Assembly (NCBI GenBank): GCA_019638625.1
Contig: JAHBTK010000003.1
Coordinates: 62,001-126,000 of the forward strand
Direction: 5' to 3'
Length of the DNA: 64,000 bases
From: Chitinophagaceae bacterium
GTDB lineage: Bacteria; Bacteroidota; Bacteroidia; Chitinophagales; Chitinophagaceae
Shown here: one piece after another, positions 9,659-18,578 of the stretch
Layout: every line of letters starts with the position of its first letter
Numbering within the stretch: position 1 is the stretch's first letter
Program-made: the position numbers and the translations under genes
The notes under the pieces: generated by a model
Databases searched by the model: none
Told to the model about the DNA's origin: nothing
The model's input: only the letters and a program-made list of their open reading frames with translations

Positions 9659-10660
9659 TTAGTGTGCCCGCCTGTTCTTTTGTAAAGAAGCACCGGCCAA
9701 TGTGGTATCACCCTGCAGCATCATCCATTGATAAATAGAACTGCCGGGCCTGTATGTTCCGATTGTATTTCTTTTATCGGGCTTTGGAGTTCCGTTAAAC
9801 CCGATATGACTACCCGGCGTGCCATAACTTTCCTGGTTTGTCCAGTTGCTCCTCCGCGGGTCATACATTTCGTTCCAGCAGCAATGGGCGCCCCCTCCCA
9901 ATGTTACATTTGTGTAATATGCTGAGAAGTTGCCTAAGCCAACAGAGTCCCGGATGCTGTTTCTCGGCCGATAGGAGCCCATTTCATTTCTTGTTCCGTC
10001 TACTCCAAAATATTTTCCGTTAAACTTTTTCCCCCAGTGGCCCCAAGCGGCATCTCCCGGGAGGTTATGCCCCTTTCCGAGATCATTCCCGAATCCCTGC
10101 AGGCACACCACACTGTTGACAAGACTCATCGGATGGTCGTTTCCCGGAGAAGGATAATAAGATATGTATCTTCCTATAGAGATTGCGCCCAAACTTAATC
10201 CACACATATCCAGTTTTCCGCCACGCGGGTGAAACCGGTCAATAATGTATTTTAAAGCAACATAAAGATTGTCCGGCCAAAGATTCGGGGATGTCGACTT
10301 TATGGTAAGCCCCCACGTAATAGTAATGAGTATCGGATAGTGTTTACCGCTTCCGGTTGTAATACCACCATCCCATCCATTCTGAAGCCAGTAATGAAAG
10401 CCATAAGTATTCCAGTTGGATTGAATAACAGCAATGCTGTTACTCACTTCCCCCATACCCTGCAGGTTAACCAATACCCTCCTCGAAGCAGTATCAGGAT
10501 GTCCCGGAGTAAAATAGTTCCTTGGCCGGGATATATGCAGATTCATTTTCTGTACACCCGCAATTATCAAAGTATCATAGTGAATGAAATCATTTGTTTC
10601 ACTTTGACTAAAAGCAGGCAAAGAGCAGGCTGTACATAAAAAGACCAGTATCCTTCTCAT
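9659..10660 (-). CDS. Secreted alpha/beta-hydrolase-like protein
   Basis: A 333-residue exported protein with a Sec signal peptide (1-19, ending AFSQ). It contains a nucleophile-elbow motif G-L-S-L-G (154-158, Ser156 as candidate nucleophile), preceded by beta-strand-like RVLVNLQGMG (61-70). A late histidine in GGGAHCCWNEMYDP (about 256-269) is a candidate catalytic His; the HCCWN context suggests an esterase/depolymerase-like enzyme, but I cannot name the family with certainty. It is probably a periplasmic or secreted esterase, substrate unknown. It is convergent with rnpB and has no obvious partner. Confidence 0.6.
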   Translation of the reverse strand: MRRILVFLCTACSLPAFSQSETNDFIHYDTLIIAGVQKMNLHISRPRNYFTPGHPDTASRRVLVNLQGMGEVSNSIAVIQSNWNTYGFHYWLQNGWDGGITTGSGKHYPILITITWGLTIKSTSPNLWPDNLYVALKYIIDRFHPRGGKLDMCGLSLGAISIGRYISYYPSPGNDHPMSLVNSVVCLQGFGNDLGKGHNLPGDAAWGHWGKKFNGKYFGVDGTRNEMGSYRPRNSIRDSVGLGNFSAYYTNVTLGGGAHCCWNEMYDPRRSNWTNQESYGTPGSHIGFNGTPKPDKRNTIGTYRPGSSIYQWMMLQGDTTLAGASLQKNRRAH

Positions 10661-10923
10661 ATTCGGCTAACAATATCTGAAAGTTTACCGGAGTTGCCAT
10701 ATAACAGTTCTTAATAATTTGATAATTATCTCGGCAGCCCATAATTATCATTTGTTAAATGTAAAAGTGCGTCAGTTAAGCTGGAAGTATACCAGGGTCT
10801 GCCGGATCTGTAGCCATTCATCCGGCCTCAGGTTTATGTCAGACATCAGGGAATAAGGCTTTCAACTTCTTGAAAATTAACTGCCGTGATTATGCCCTCA
10901 TTTTGACTGCTATTGTTCCCGCT

Positions 10924-11232
10924 TTAAGCTTGCGCGGTAGGTCCGCCAAAGTTCATGGGTACCTGTATTTCTTCTATGTCCTGGATCGTACCATTGGCGG
11001 CTTCAAATCTTTTTACATTATCAATAAGCGCCTTCATGAAACGTTTGGCGTGCTGGGGAGTAAGAATGAGCCTGGACTTTACTTTACTTTTGGGAGTACC
11101 GGGCATAACATTTACAAAATCAATCACAAACTCCGCGTGGCTATGTGTAATGATCGCCAGGTTAGCATAAACACCTTCCGCAATTTCTTCAGAAATCTCA
11201 ATATTCAGTTGATTTTGTTGTTGCTCTGCCAT
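10924..11232 (-). CDS. DUF3467 family protein
   Basis: A 102-residue cytoplasmic protein of the DUF3467 family, function unknown. The sequence EISEEIAEGVYANLAIITHSHAEFVIDFVNVMPG and the following KVKSRLILTPQHAKRFMKAL stretch are typical of the family. The start at 11232 (MAEQQQNQLN) is preferred over an upstream Met at 11277, because a good Bacteroidota promoter sits between the two and would otherwise lie inside the gene. The short leader that results is usual for this phylum. Transcribed alone. Confidence 0.85.
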   Translation of the reverse strand: MAEQQQNQLNIEISEEIAEGVYANLAIITHSHAEFVIDFVNVMPGTPKSKVKSRLILTPQHAKRFMKALIDNVKRFEAANGTIQDIEEIQVPMNFGGPTAQA

Positions 11233-11246
11233 AACTATGTTTTGTG

Positions 11247-11277
11247 CAAATGTAGGCACTTCACATTTTGACGGCAA
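11247..11277 (-). promoter_or_regulatory. Bacteroidota promoter for the DUF3467 gene
   Basis: On the minus strand TTG (11275-11277), a 20-bp spacer and TACATTTG (11247-11254) match the -33/-7 consensus TTTG/TAnnTTTG. The -7 element lies 14 bases before the chosen ATG. Confidence 0.65.
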
Positions 11278-11408
11278 TATTTTTCATCATATTTTATGCG
11301 TGGCAACTGTTCAAATGGGTAATGAGGCGTAAAGAGAATTCCGAACACCGGGTAGCAGGCTGCAGAAAATGCAGCGGAGACCAAAGGGCTCTGAACTCTC
11401 TCAATACG

Positions 11409-13457
11409 TCAGAGCCTGGCGGATACCAGCATCCTGAACTCGGGTTTACGATTTCCTTCAATAGTGTCCAGTCCGCTGCCGATAACATTCTTTTGGTTAT
11501 ATACCGTTTGGGCAAATTTCACCCAAAGGCTCACGGACCTGCCCAGTTTGTATTGCATATTAAGATAGTACCGGGAGCCTTTGTCGTAAAACACCGGAAC
11601 GGCATAATAGTACAGTACGTCATTTTCGTAGGCATATAACCGGGAGCTATAGCTGTCGCTGTCAAAATACTGCACGCGGGTGTTGAAGCTGAACGGCTTT
11701 CCCATCGGCTTGTACAGCAAATCAAAAAATGCCAGAAAACCTTTTTCCTTTGATGCATTTTCGGGGTGATACCACAGTATTTCAAAACGGTGTCTTATGG
11801 TCAGGTGGCCATTGATGCGGTGGCTGACCTGCGTCCTCCAGGAACGGTGAGAAAATGTTATCACTTCATTCAATGCATTTGTTCCGTTGTCTTTATTCAC
11901 AGGATTTTGCCTGCTCCTGAAACGGCTGTATATTTCAGTAATCTTATCCGGCTTATAGTTTACCTGTACAAAATAATCCTGTCCGCCTGCCGGAGCGTCT
12001 ACCCTGTATTTCAGCCAGGCAAACCGGTAAACATCCATATAGGCATTTACCTGGAATCCTTCTTTGGGTTTTAAGCTTAACCCTGCATATACCCCCTGCT
12101 CATTCGTTGGGTTGGCATTTACCGTGAACGCATTGCCATACATCGCCTGGTAGTGCCCGGATATGTTCCGGTAGAGTAACACAAAATCAGCATTGGGATG
12201 CAAACTGGAAATCAGGCTGTTTATGGACGCAACACTGCCGTTTTTATCAATCGCTGTTTCCCCGGAAAAATGAATATTTCTGAAAGTATAGGCATAGTCT
12301 GCACTATAGTTACTCCAATTGGTTCCGGATATTGCATACAGGTTATATAACCTGTTTTCTTTTTGAAGGTATTTATCAAAATGATGGCGAATCATATTAA
12401 TGCCGATCTTAAATGCCGGAGATTGATAGTTGATATTTCCCCCGTAGGAAAACTGCCGGAGGGAATGTTTATCCTCAATTTCCGCCGGTGTACGGCGATA
12501 CCCGGAAGCCTTTACAGAAGTGGCGACTTCTATCTCTTTTGTATCATCCGTTATTATATTTCCGTCCAGCTTACGCACCGAAGTAAAAAGCGTCGTCTCC
12601 CATTTCCCCTTTCGTAGTGTGGTAGCCGCACCGCGGTTAAAATAAAAGTATCCCGCTGAGTTATAGGGCCGTAAAATATCCGACTGCCTTTTTACATTCA
12701 TTGCTGCACTGCCTTTCCCGAAAGCCAGCGACTGCCAGTGAATTAAGCCCTGCCCCAGGTTGATGGTATAGTCGCCAATGGCTACCGTTTTTATAATACC
12801 GCTATGCCTGCTGAAATAATGAAAGGAATAGGAATCGAAACCGTACCTGTTGGGGTATCTGAAAAAAGGCTCGCCTGCGTCTTTCGCGGCAGTAATGCCA
12901 TATTGCAATATGTTTTTGTATTGATACCTGTAGCGCAGCATTGCCGCTGAAGGATCTCCTGTATAGTAGCTCCTGCCACTGTCGCGTTGCAGGTAGCCGG
13001 CCGGCAGCTTTAGTAAGCGGGAATAGCGGGCGATAATATGATGTTCGCCATTTCTTAACCGGTGAGAAATATCTTCTTTTATATTCACCGCTGTTTTTAT
13101 GGAAACAAAGGGTAATATTCTTTCTATGGTGGCTATGTCCCAGCCCGGAACAGCCTGCAGTTCATATATGCTGATCAGGTTTCCCATCAATTTGCGATAG
13201 CTTAAAAAACCGGCGATCTGCATGGAAGTCAACACCATTAAACCCTCCAGTTCCTGTTTGCCGGCAACATTCAGGTTCAATGGATTTTTAGCCAATGCTT
13301 CTGCCTGCTGCCACCAACTGTCATCCGTGGTTTCGGCATCCTCCATCATTTCCGTGAGGTCTTCCAGTTGCTGCTCCATTATGCCTGAAGGTTCCTGCCC
13401 CTGCGCTGATGGGAGGAGTATCATCACAAAAAAAGACAGGAAGAGAGCGCTTTTCAT
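11409..13457 (-). CDS. Helix-hairpin-helix protein with C-terminal beta-barrel-like region
   Basis: A 682-residue exported protein. The signal peptide is residues 1-20 (ending AQGQ). Residues about 55-118 contain two helix-hairpin-helix-like units (NPLNLNVAGKQELEGL and ISIYELQAVPGWDIATIERI), the fold of the competence DNA-binding protein ComEA. The remaining 550 residues show alternating aromatic/polar strands typical of outer-membrane beta-barrels and end close to an aromatic/hydrophobic C-terminus. Proteins of this composition recur in Bacteroidota without an assigned function. Its start overlaps the stop of the upstream barrel gene by 4 bp (ATGA), so the two are translationally coupled. 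Confidence 0.72.
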   Translation of the reverse strand: MKSALFLSFFVMILLPSAQGQEPSGIMEQQLEDLTEMMEDAETTDDSWWQQAEALAKNPLNLNVAGKQELEGLMVLTSMQIAGFLSYRKLMGNLISIYELQAVPGWDIATIERILPFVSIKTAVNIKEDISHRLRNGEHHIIARYSRLLKLPAGYLQRDSGRSYYTGDPSAAMLRYRYQYKNILQYGITAAKDAGEPFFRYPNRYGFDSYSFHYFSRHSGIIKTVAIGDYTINLGQGLIHWQSLAFGKGSAAMNVKRQSDILRPYNSAGYFYFNRGAATTLRKGKWETTLFTSVRKLDGNIITDDTKEIEVATSVKASGYRRTPAEIEDKHSLRQFSYGGNINYQSPAFKIGINMIRHHFDKYLQKENRLYNLYAISGTNWSNYSADYAYTFRNIHFSGETAIDKNGSVASINSLISSLHPNADFVLLYRNISGHYQAMYGNAFTVNANPTNEQGVYAGLSLKPKEGFQVNAYMDVYRFAWLKYRVDAPAGGQDYFVQVNYKPDKITEIYSRFRSRQNPVNKDNGTNALNEVITFSHRSWRTQVSHRINGHLTIRHRFEILWYHPENASKEKGFLAFFDLLYKPMGKPFSFNTRVQYFDSDSYSSRLYAYENDVLYYYAVPVFYDKGSRYYLNMQYKLGRSVSLWVKFAQTVYNQKNVIGSGLDTIEGNRKPEFRMLVSARL

Positions 13458-14278
13458 TGTTTTTTCTTTTCGGGCATATACACGATCATCAATCCCGGGG
13501 ACATCCCCATCAACTGGTGAAAACCGGCCATCATATCCACCCGTATTTGTTTGTGCAGGTATCCTGCCCCGAAATAAAACTGGTTGTTCGCCGTAATGTA
13601 CCCCACCACCGCAAACAACTGCCGGATGGGATGATACTGTATCCCCGCATGTATAGCAACCGGTTTGTCCTCTTCTTTTATAATTTCCAGCGTGGAAAGA
13701 AAATTGGAGGAAGGCTCATACCCCAAACCGACCGTATAGGATGAGGCCAGTCTTTCTGATCCATGCTCACCCAACCTGCTTCTTAACGGGTTGTATATGC
13801 GAACACCTGTATGCAGCGTTTCACTGATATGTATGATGGAACCCAATTCAAAATTGTAGCTGAACGCCTTTCCGTACAACGGGATGCGAATGCTGTAGTA
13901 ATTAAACGCAACGCCCAGGTCGATACGCTTACTGAGCCTTCTGCCATAGCCAATACTCACCTCCGACTCATTATACCCGCTGTATCCGAAATAATCCGTC
14001 ATCAATGCAAAATTGCCCGATTGTGTAGGGATAGCGGCCGCCGCGGTATAGGTACTGATCTCTTCCAGCATAAATCTTCTTTCGCCGTACACGCCGGCGT
14101 TGAAATGTTCCACCGATGCCAGGGAAGCGGCATTCGTCCGGGCAGAAAGCACATTTACAAACCCATTGCTGTAAGCGCCCGAAGCGATATGTGGAAGGGA
14201 AACCGGGTAGCGTACTGTTTGCGCGAAAGTGGTGGATATGCACAAAAATACCAGAGGAACAAGGTTAGCTGGTTTCAT
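13454..14278 (-). CDS. PorV/PorQ-like outer-membrane beta-barrel protein
   Basis: A 274-residue protein with signal peptide (1-20, ending FAQ). The rest reads as short amphipathic beta-strands (FALMTDYFGYSGYNESEVSIGYGRRLSKRIDLGVAFNYYSIRIP), the pattern of the PorV/PorQ/FadL-like barrels of Bacteroidota, some of which are type IX secretion shuttle proteins. It is the first gene of a two-gene unit with the HhH-barrel protein, sharing ATGA. Function is not known; assignment to PorQ itself would need alignment. Confidence 0.62.
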   Translation of the reverse strand: MKPANLVPLVFLCISTTFAQTVRYPVSLPHIASGAYSNGFVNVLSARTNAASLASVEHFNAGVYGERRFMLEEISTYTAAAAIPTQSGNFALMTDYFGYSGYNESEVSIGYGRRLSKRIDLGVAFNYYSIRIPLYGKAFSYNFELGSIIHISETLHTGVRIYNPLRSRLGEHGSERLASSYTVGLGYEPSSNFLSTLEIIKEEDKPVAIHAGIQYHPIRQLFAVVGYITANNQFYFGAGYLHKQIRVDMMAGFHQLMGMSPGLMIVYMPEKKKQ

Positions 14279-14389
14279 TGATGGTGTTTGTATCCTTAAG
14301 ATACAAACTTTTCTTTATCAGGCCTGAATATGCCAGGATAATATGCTAAGGGGTTGTTCGCCGACCAGGATTTGCTGAGACAAAACGAA

Positions 14390-14605
14390 TTAGTTTTTCC
14401 CGGGTACAGCACAACTGCCATCAATACACCTGCGTGGTTTGAAAAAGCCGGTCACAAAAAACACCGCGCCGAAAATAAGAGCCGGCCACGCCCCGTCATT
14501 GTAATACCACACACCCACACCTATAAAGAAAATACCCAGTACCCAGCGTAGAATCCGGCTGAACCAGATAGTATATTGAACAGATCTGTTTTCGTCAGAA
14601 GTCAT
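14390..14605 (-). CDS. Small two-helix membrane protein, DUF2892-like
   Basis: A 71-residue protein with two predicted transmembrane helices (about 17-34 and 38-54) separated by a short YNDGAWP turn, and a Cys-containing tail (RRCIDGSC). It follows the persulfide dioxygenase/rhodanese gene by 33 bases on the same strand. Small inner-membrane proteins of the YgaP/DUF2892 kind are commonly paired with rhodaneses, so a role in sulfur handling is plausible but inferred only from position and size. Confidence 0.6.
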   Translation of the reverse strand: MTSDENRSVQYTIWFSRILRWVLGIFFIGVGVWYYNDGAWPALIFGAVFFVTGFFKPRRCIDGSCAVPGKN

Positions 14606-14638
14606 GTCTGTAAATTTTAAATATGTTTATAATAACGT

Positions 14639-16033
14639 TTACTTTACCACCGGGAATTTTCCGGAAGCTGCCAGGGTTTTAAAGCCACCCTTTATATCCA
14701 CCAGGTTATCATAGCCTCTTGCCCTCAAAATTGAATTAAATACCATGGAACGATAGCCGCCTGCACAATGGAGATAGTAGGTTTTATCCCTGTCGAGCTT
14801 TACCATATGGTCGTTGATGTGGTCCAGCGGGATGTTCTCTCCACCAGCTACATGTCCTTCTTCAAATTCGGCTTCTTTTCTTACGTCGATAATATTTACT
14901 TCTTTGTTTGCGGCAATCTCCGCCAGTTCTTCAGCCGTAACTGATGTTATCCGGTCCGTTTCCATACCCGCTTCCTTCCAGGCCTCAAAACCGCCCTTCA
15001 GGTACCCGATGGTATGATCGTAGCCCACCCTTGCCAACCGGGTGATCACTTCTTCTTCCCTGCCTGCCTCTGCTACCAGCAGGATCTCCTGCCGGATATC
15101 GGGTATCAGCGCGCCTACCCAGGGAGCAAAGCTGCCGTCTATGCCAATATTGATGGAGTTTGGAATAAACCCTTTTGCAAAGGCTTCGGCCGTCCGGGTA
15201 TCCAGTATCAACGCGCCGCTTTCGTTGGCTACCGCTTCAAAATCCGCTGGTTCAAGCGCCTGCTGACCACGTTCCAGCACTTTATCAATGCTTTCATATC
15301 CTTTGATATTCATCAACACATTTAAGGGGAAATAGGAAGGTGGTTCCGTAAGCCCTTCGGTCACTTCTTTAATAAATTCTTCCCGGGTCATACCGGCACG
15401 AAGGGCATAATTTGTCTTTTTCTGGTTACCCAGCGTGTCCGTTGTCTCCCGGCTCATATTTTTACCACAGGCGCTTCCGGCACCATGCGCCGGATATACT
15501 ATCAAATCATCCGGCAACGGCATGATTTTGTTCCGGAGAGAGTCGTACAAATGCGAAGCCAGCTTTTCCTGGTTCAGATCCTCGTTCAGTTTTTGAGCAA
15601 GATCGGGTCTGCCCACATCACCGATAAAAAGCGTATCGCCGCTGAATAGTCCTACCGGTTTGCCGGACTCGTTCTTCAGCAGATAACAGGTGCTCTCCAT
15701 GGTATGTCCGGGCGTATGTATCACCTGTATAGTACAGTCTCCCAGCTTTAACTCCTCGCCATCCTGTGCGATATAAGCGTCAAAAGCAGGCGCTGCTCCC
15801 GGCCCATATACAATAGTGGCGCCTGTTTTTTTTGCCAGGTCCACATGCCCCGAAACAAAATCAGCATGGAAATGAGTCTCCAATACATACCTGATCTTTG
15901 CTCCGTTCCGTTCCGCCTTCAGAATATAAGGCTCCACCTCCCGGAGCGGATCAATTACGGCAGCCTCATTTCCGCTTTGTATATAATAGGCGCCTTGTGC
16001 AAGGCATCCTGTGTAAATCTGTTCGAGTATCAT
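14639..16033 (-). CDS. CstB-like persulfide dioxygenase / double-rhodanese fusion
   Basis: A 464-residue cytoplasmic protein. Residues 1-210 form a metallo-beta-lactamase fold with the metal motif THFHAD (53-58), HTPGHT and GDTLFIGDVGRPDL, as in ETHE1/CstB Fe(II) persulfide dioxygenases. The first rhodanese domain (about 255-355) lacks the catalytic Cys: the loop reads AEAGREE. The second (about 365-460) has an intact CAGGYRS loop. Dioxygenase, dead rhodanese, live rhodanese is the domain order known for CstB, which detoxifies sulfide-derived persulfides. The next gene encodes a small membrane protein that may work with it. Confidence 0.87.
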   Translation of the reverse strand: MILEQIYTGCLAQGAYYIQSGNEAAVIDPLREVEPYILKAERNGAKIRYVLETHFHADFVSGHVDLAKKTGATIVYGPGAAPAFDAYIAQDGEELKLGDCTIQVIHTPGHTMESTCYLLKNESGKPVGLFSGDTLFIGDVGRPDLAQKLNEDLNQEKLASHLYDSLRNKIMPLPDDLIVYPAHGAGSACGKNMSRETTDTLGNQKKTNYALRAGMTREEFIKEVTEGLTEPPSYFPLNVLMNIKGYESIDKVLERGQQALEPADFEAVANESGALILDTRTAEAFAKGFIPNSINIGIDGSFAPWVGALIPDIRQEILLVAEAGREEEVITRLARVGYDHTIGYLKGGFEAWKEAGMETDRITSVTAEELAEIAANKEVNIIDVRKEAEFEEGHVAGGENIPLDHINDHMVKLDRDKTYYLHCAGGYRSMVFNSILRARGYDNLVDIKGGFKTLAASGKFPVVK

Positions 16034-16174
16034 ATGTCAGTTATTTTTTATTAATCAGACTTTTGTTACGCGCAGCCAAAACCTCCTGTCGCCGGAAACC
16101 TACCCAAAGTTCGCCATTCTGATCCGTTAAAACGGTAACAAAAATTACATACCCTTCCTGAAAGCAGATATCCA

Positions 16175-16206
16175 TAAAAAGAAACAGGTCCTCAAAAGAA
16201 GACCTG
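16175..16206 (-). terminator. Rho-independent terminator (minus strand)
   Basis: Stem 16185-16193 with 16198-16206 (8 of 9 paired, AAAA loop), followed on the minus strand by TTTCTTTTT. It ends the small hypothetical gene at 16257-16493, which supports that gene being expressed. Confidence 0.7.
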
Positions 16207-16256
16207 CGTATGATAATCCGATCATTTTTCTGTTGGAACTTCCCCCGGAAACAAGG

Positions 16257-16493
16257 TCAGTTATCCTGCACCATAATAATAGACCTGAGGAGTATCTGTA
16301 AATATTGTTTGGTATGCACCTCATCATCGATACTATTCAGTTTCTCCGAATAAAAAGACTCTTTCAATAAGCCTGCTTTATAGAAAAATGCCCATTTTTT
16401 ATCATTTATCTCCACCCAGTAATACTTTTTTTCTTCTCGACTGGTATAATAACATTCACGGGTAAAAAAGAATATTTTTTTTAATACATCCAT
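16257..16493 (-). CDS. Small hypothetical protein, Lys/Tyr-rich
   Basis: A 78-residue frame with no recognised family. It is rich in Lys, Tyr, Phe and Glu (FFFTRECYYTSREEKKYYWVEI), has no signal peptide or membrane helix, and has lower GC than its neighbours. A good minus-strand terminator lies 50 bases past its stop, which argues that it is a real gene. It stands alone; nothing suggests a function. Confidence 0.5.
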   Translation of the reverse strand: MDVLKKIFFFTRECYYTSREEKKYYWVEINDKKWAFFYKAGLLKESFYSEKLNSIDDEVHTKQYLQILLRSIIMVQDN

Positions 16494-16898
16494 TCCATTA
16501 GGGTTACGTACGCTTATAAAACGAGCGGTTTTTTAATTTAGCCTTGTATGAAAAAAAAATTACCAGTTGTTATTATCGGGTCATCGCCGACCGGAAGAGA
16601 TGAGAAGTTGCCGGCTTATTATTTTGACAGTCGTCCCGTGCGGAAAATAAAAAAGGGCTGCATAGAAATGCGCCCCGTTTTAAATCCAATATCCTATGAA
16701 AAACCAAGACAAAAATAGGTATTTTCTATTATCCCAGCAAAAAAGCACAACTGATTTCGACAAAATGCCCTATTGGTTCGATGAGGCGCGGGTTTATGGC
16801 GTTTGGCACATGCAGCCGGTCCAATTTTCCGGCAAATTAGAATTTCCCGTTTCGTTTCTGACTACCCATTATCTTTGCACCGCAAAAAAAGAAAGGTC
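16494..16898. other. 405-base intergenic stretch with a weak 56-codon frame and the lysC promoter
   Basis: The gap between the small minus-strand gene and aspartokinase contains a short plus-strand frame (16548-16718, 56 codons, beginning MKKKLPVVIIGSSPTG), with no recognisable family and no supporting ribosome-binding site. A second overlapping frame starts at 16696 but runs into aspartokinase. Near its end is a TATCTTTG promoter element. I see no RNA gene in it; the short frame could be a small protein or chance. Confidence 0.4.
16870..16877 (+). promoter_or_regulatory. Bacteroidota -7 element (TATCTTTG) for aspartokinase
   Basis: TATCTTTG fits TAnnTTTG exactly and lies 21 bases before the ATG at 16899. 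It argues against any start further upstream. Confidence 0.6.
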
Positions 16899-18221
16899 AT
16901 GAAAATCATGAAGTTTGGCGGCACCTCTGTAGGGAAACCTGAAAGAATGCGGCAGGTAGCCAACCTTATTACAAAAGACGATGAAGCCAAGATCGTTGTA
17001 TTAAGCGCTCTGAGCGGAACCACCAATTCGCTGGTTTCCATAGGAGATGCGCTTGCCAGGGGAGATAAACAGGGGGCGGAAAAAATAATTGACGCGCTGC
17101 AGGCGCACTACTACAGCTTTATAAAGGAGCTTTTGAAAAAGGAAGCTACCTACAAAAGAGGGGAAACGATTATAGCCGAACATTTTGATTTTCTACATAT
17201 TATATTAAAAATCTCTTTTAACGAAGCGCTCAATAAAGATATACTGGCACAGGGAGAACTGATGAGCACCAAATTATTCAGCGCCTACCTGGAGGAGCAG
17301 GGCATAGACCATGTGTTGTTACCTGCCCTGGACTTCATGCAGATAGACGCCAACGATGAGCCCTATTTTGATGCCATCAGGGTGAAGCTGAACCGCCTGC
17401 TGCAGCAACATGAAACAAAAAAGCTGTTTGTTACCCAGGGTTATATCTGCCGCAATGCCCGGGGGGAAGTAGATAATTTAAAGAGGGGTGGAAGCGATTA
17501 TACCGCTTCTTTAATTGCGGCCGCCGTAAAAGCATCCGTGTGTGAGATATGGACCGATATTGACGGCATGCACAATAATGATCCCAGGATAGTGAATAAA
17601 ACCCGGCCTATCAACCAGTTGAGCTTTGATGAAGCGGCTGAACTGGCTTATTTCGGGGCAAAGATCCTGCACCCTACCTGCATCTGGCCCGCCCAACAGG
17701 AGAAGGTACCGGTGAAACTGCTGAATACCATGCAGCCTGAAGCGGCAGGTACCACCATTATGCAGGATGCCGGCTCCGTGGGAGTAAAGGCCGTGGCCGC
17801 AAAGGACGGCATTATAGCAATTAAAATAAAAAGCAGCCGCATGCTGCTGGCGTATGGTTTTTTACGGAAGATTTTTGAGGTTTTTGAAAAATATAAAACC
17901 CCGATAGACATGGTCACTACCTCTGAGGTAGCCGTATCCGTTACCATCGATAATGACCAGCATTTGGCTGAGATCCTAAAGGAACTGGACCCCTTCGGTA
18001 TAGTAGAAACCGATAAGGACCAGGCAATTGTCTCTATCGTGGGAAATGATATCGCGCAAACGCCCCATGTGCTGAGCAGCCTGTTCAATGCATTGTCAAA
18101 TATCCCGGTGCGGATGGTAAGTTACGGCGGCAGCAAGCATAATGTGTCCGTACTGGTTCCGGCGGCTTACAAAACCGAGACATTACAGCTCCTGAACAAA
18201 GGCGTATTCGGATTGGATTAA
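16899..18221 (+). CDS. lysC: Aspartate kinase (monofunctional)
   Basis: A 440-residue enzyme phosphorylating aspartate, the first step to lysine, threonine, methionine and diaminopimelate. It has the N-terminal KFGGTSVG motif (residues 5-12), the nucleotide/aspartate-binding RGGSDYTA stretch, TDIDGMHNNDPRIV and two C-terminal ACT-type segments (MVTTSEVAVSVTIDN; ISIVGNDI-like VSIVGNDIAQ) for feedback control by end-product amino acids. No homoserine dehydrogenase domain is fused. The ATG at 16899 is chosen by family start and by the promoter just upstream. Convergent with the SMR gene. Confidence 0.92.
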   Translation: MKIMKFGGTSVGKPERMRQVANLITKDDEAKIVVLSALSGTTNSLVSIGDALARGDKQGAEKIIDALQAHYYSFIKELLKKEATYKRGETIIAEHFDFLHIILKISFNEALNKDILAQGELMSTKLFSAYLEEQGIDHVLLPALDFMQIDANDEPYFDAIRVKLNRLLQQHETKKLFVTQGYICRNARGEVDNLKRGGSDYTASLIAAAVKASVCEIWTDIDGMHNNDPRIVNKTRPINQLSFDEAAELAYFGAKILHPTCIWPAQQEKVPVKLLNTMQPEAAGTTIMQDAGSVGVKAVAAKDGIIAIKIKSSRMLLAYGFLRKIFEVFEKYKTPIDMVTTSEVAVSVTIDNDQHLAEILKELDPFGIVETDKDQAIVSIVGNDIAQTPHVLSSLFNALSNIPVRMVSYGGSKHNVSVLVPAAYKTETLQLLNKGVFGLD

Positions 18222-18234
18222 TAAGCCGAGATGG

Positions 18235-18561
18235 CTAAGACGATACCGCTTTTAATCCTACGATCGATGCTATCAGCGTGGTTATAAAGAATAACCGCCA
18301 GAAGTCCGCGGGTTCTTTAAAAAAGATAATCCCCATCAAAACCGTACCAACGGCGCCTATACCTGTCCATACGGCATAAGCCGTGCCTATCGGCAGGGTT
18401 TGAGTAGCTTTTATCAGCAGCAGCATACTGATAGTAAGGCAGACCGCAAATCCGGTATACCAATAGGTTGCCGTCAACCCTGTACTTAATTTAGCCTTAC
18501 CCAGGCAGGTAGCAAAGCCCACCTCGAATAATCCCGCAATTATCAAAATAATCCAGTTCAT
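18235..18561 (-). CDS. SMR-family exporter, Gdx/SugE type
   Basis: A 108-residue four-helix small multidrug resistance protein. The essential membrane Glu is present (Glu13 in GLFEVGFA). The motif GTAYAVWTGIGAVG (59-72) is characteristic of the Gdx (SugE) guanidinium exporters rather than EmrE-type multidrug pumps, so proton-coupled export of guanidinium is the best guess. It starts 17 bases after the stop of galactose mutarotase and could share its transcript; no guanidine riboswitch fits in that space. Confidence 0.85.
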   Translation of the reverse strand: MNWIILIIAGLFEVGFATCLGKAKLSTGLTATYWYTGFAVCLTISMLLLIKATQTLPIGTAYAVWTGIGAVGTVLMGIIFFKEPADFWRLFFITTLIASIVGLKAVSS

Positions 18562-18578
18562 GATAGCTTGTTGTAGGT

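Noticed and set aside
16696..16902. 68-codon frame upstream of aspartokinase
   Set aside because: It runs over the lysC promoter and start in another frame and has no conserved features.
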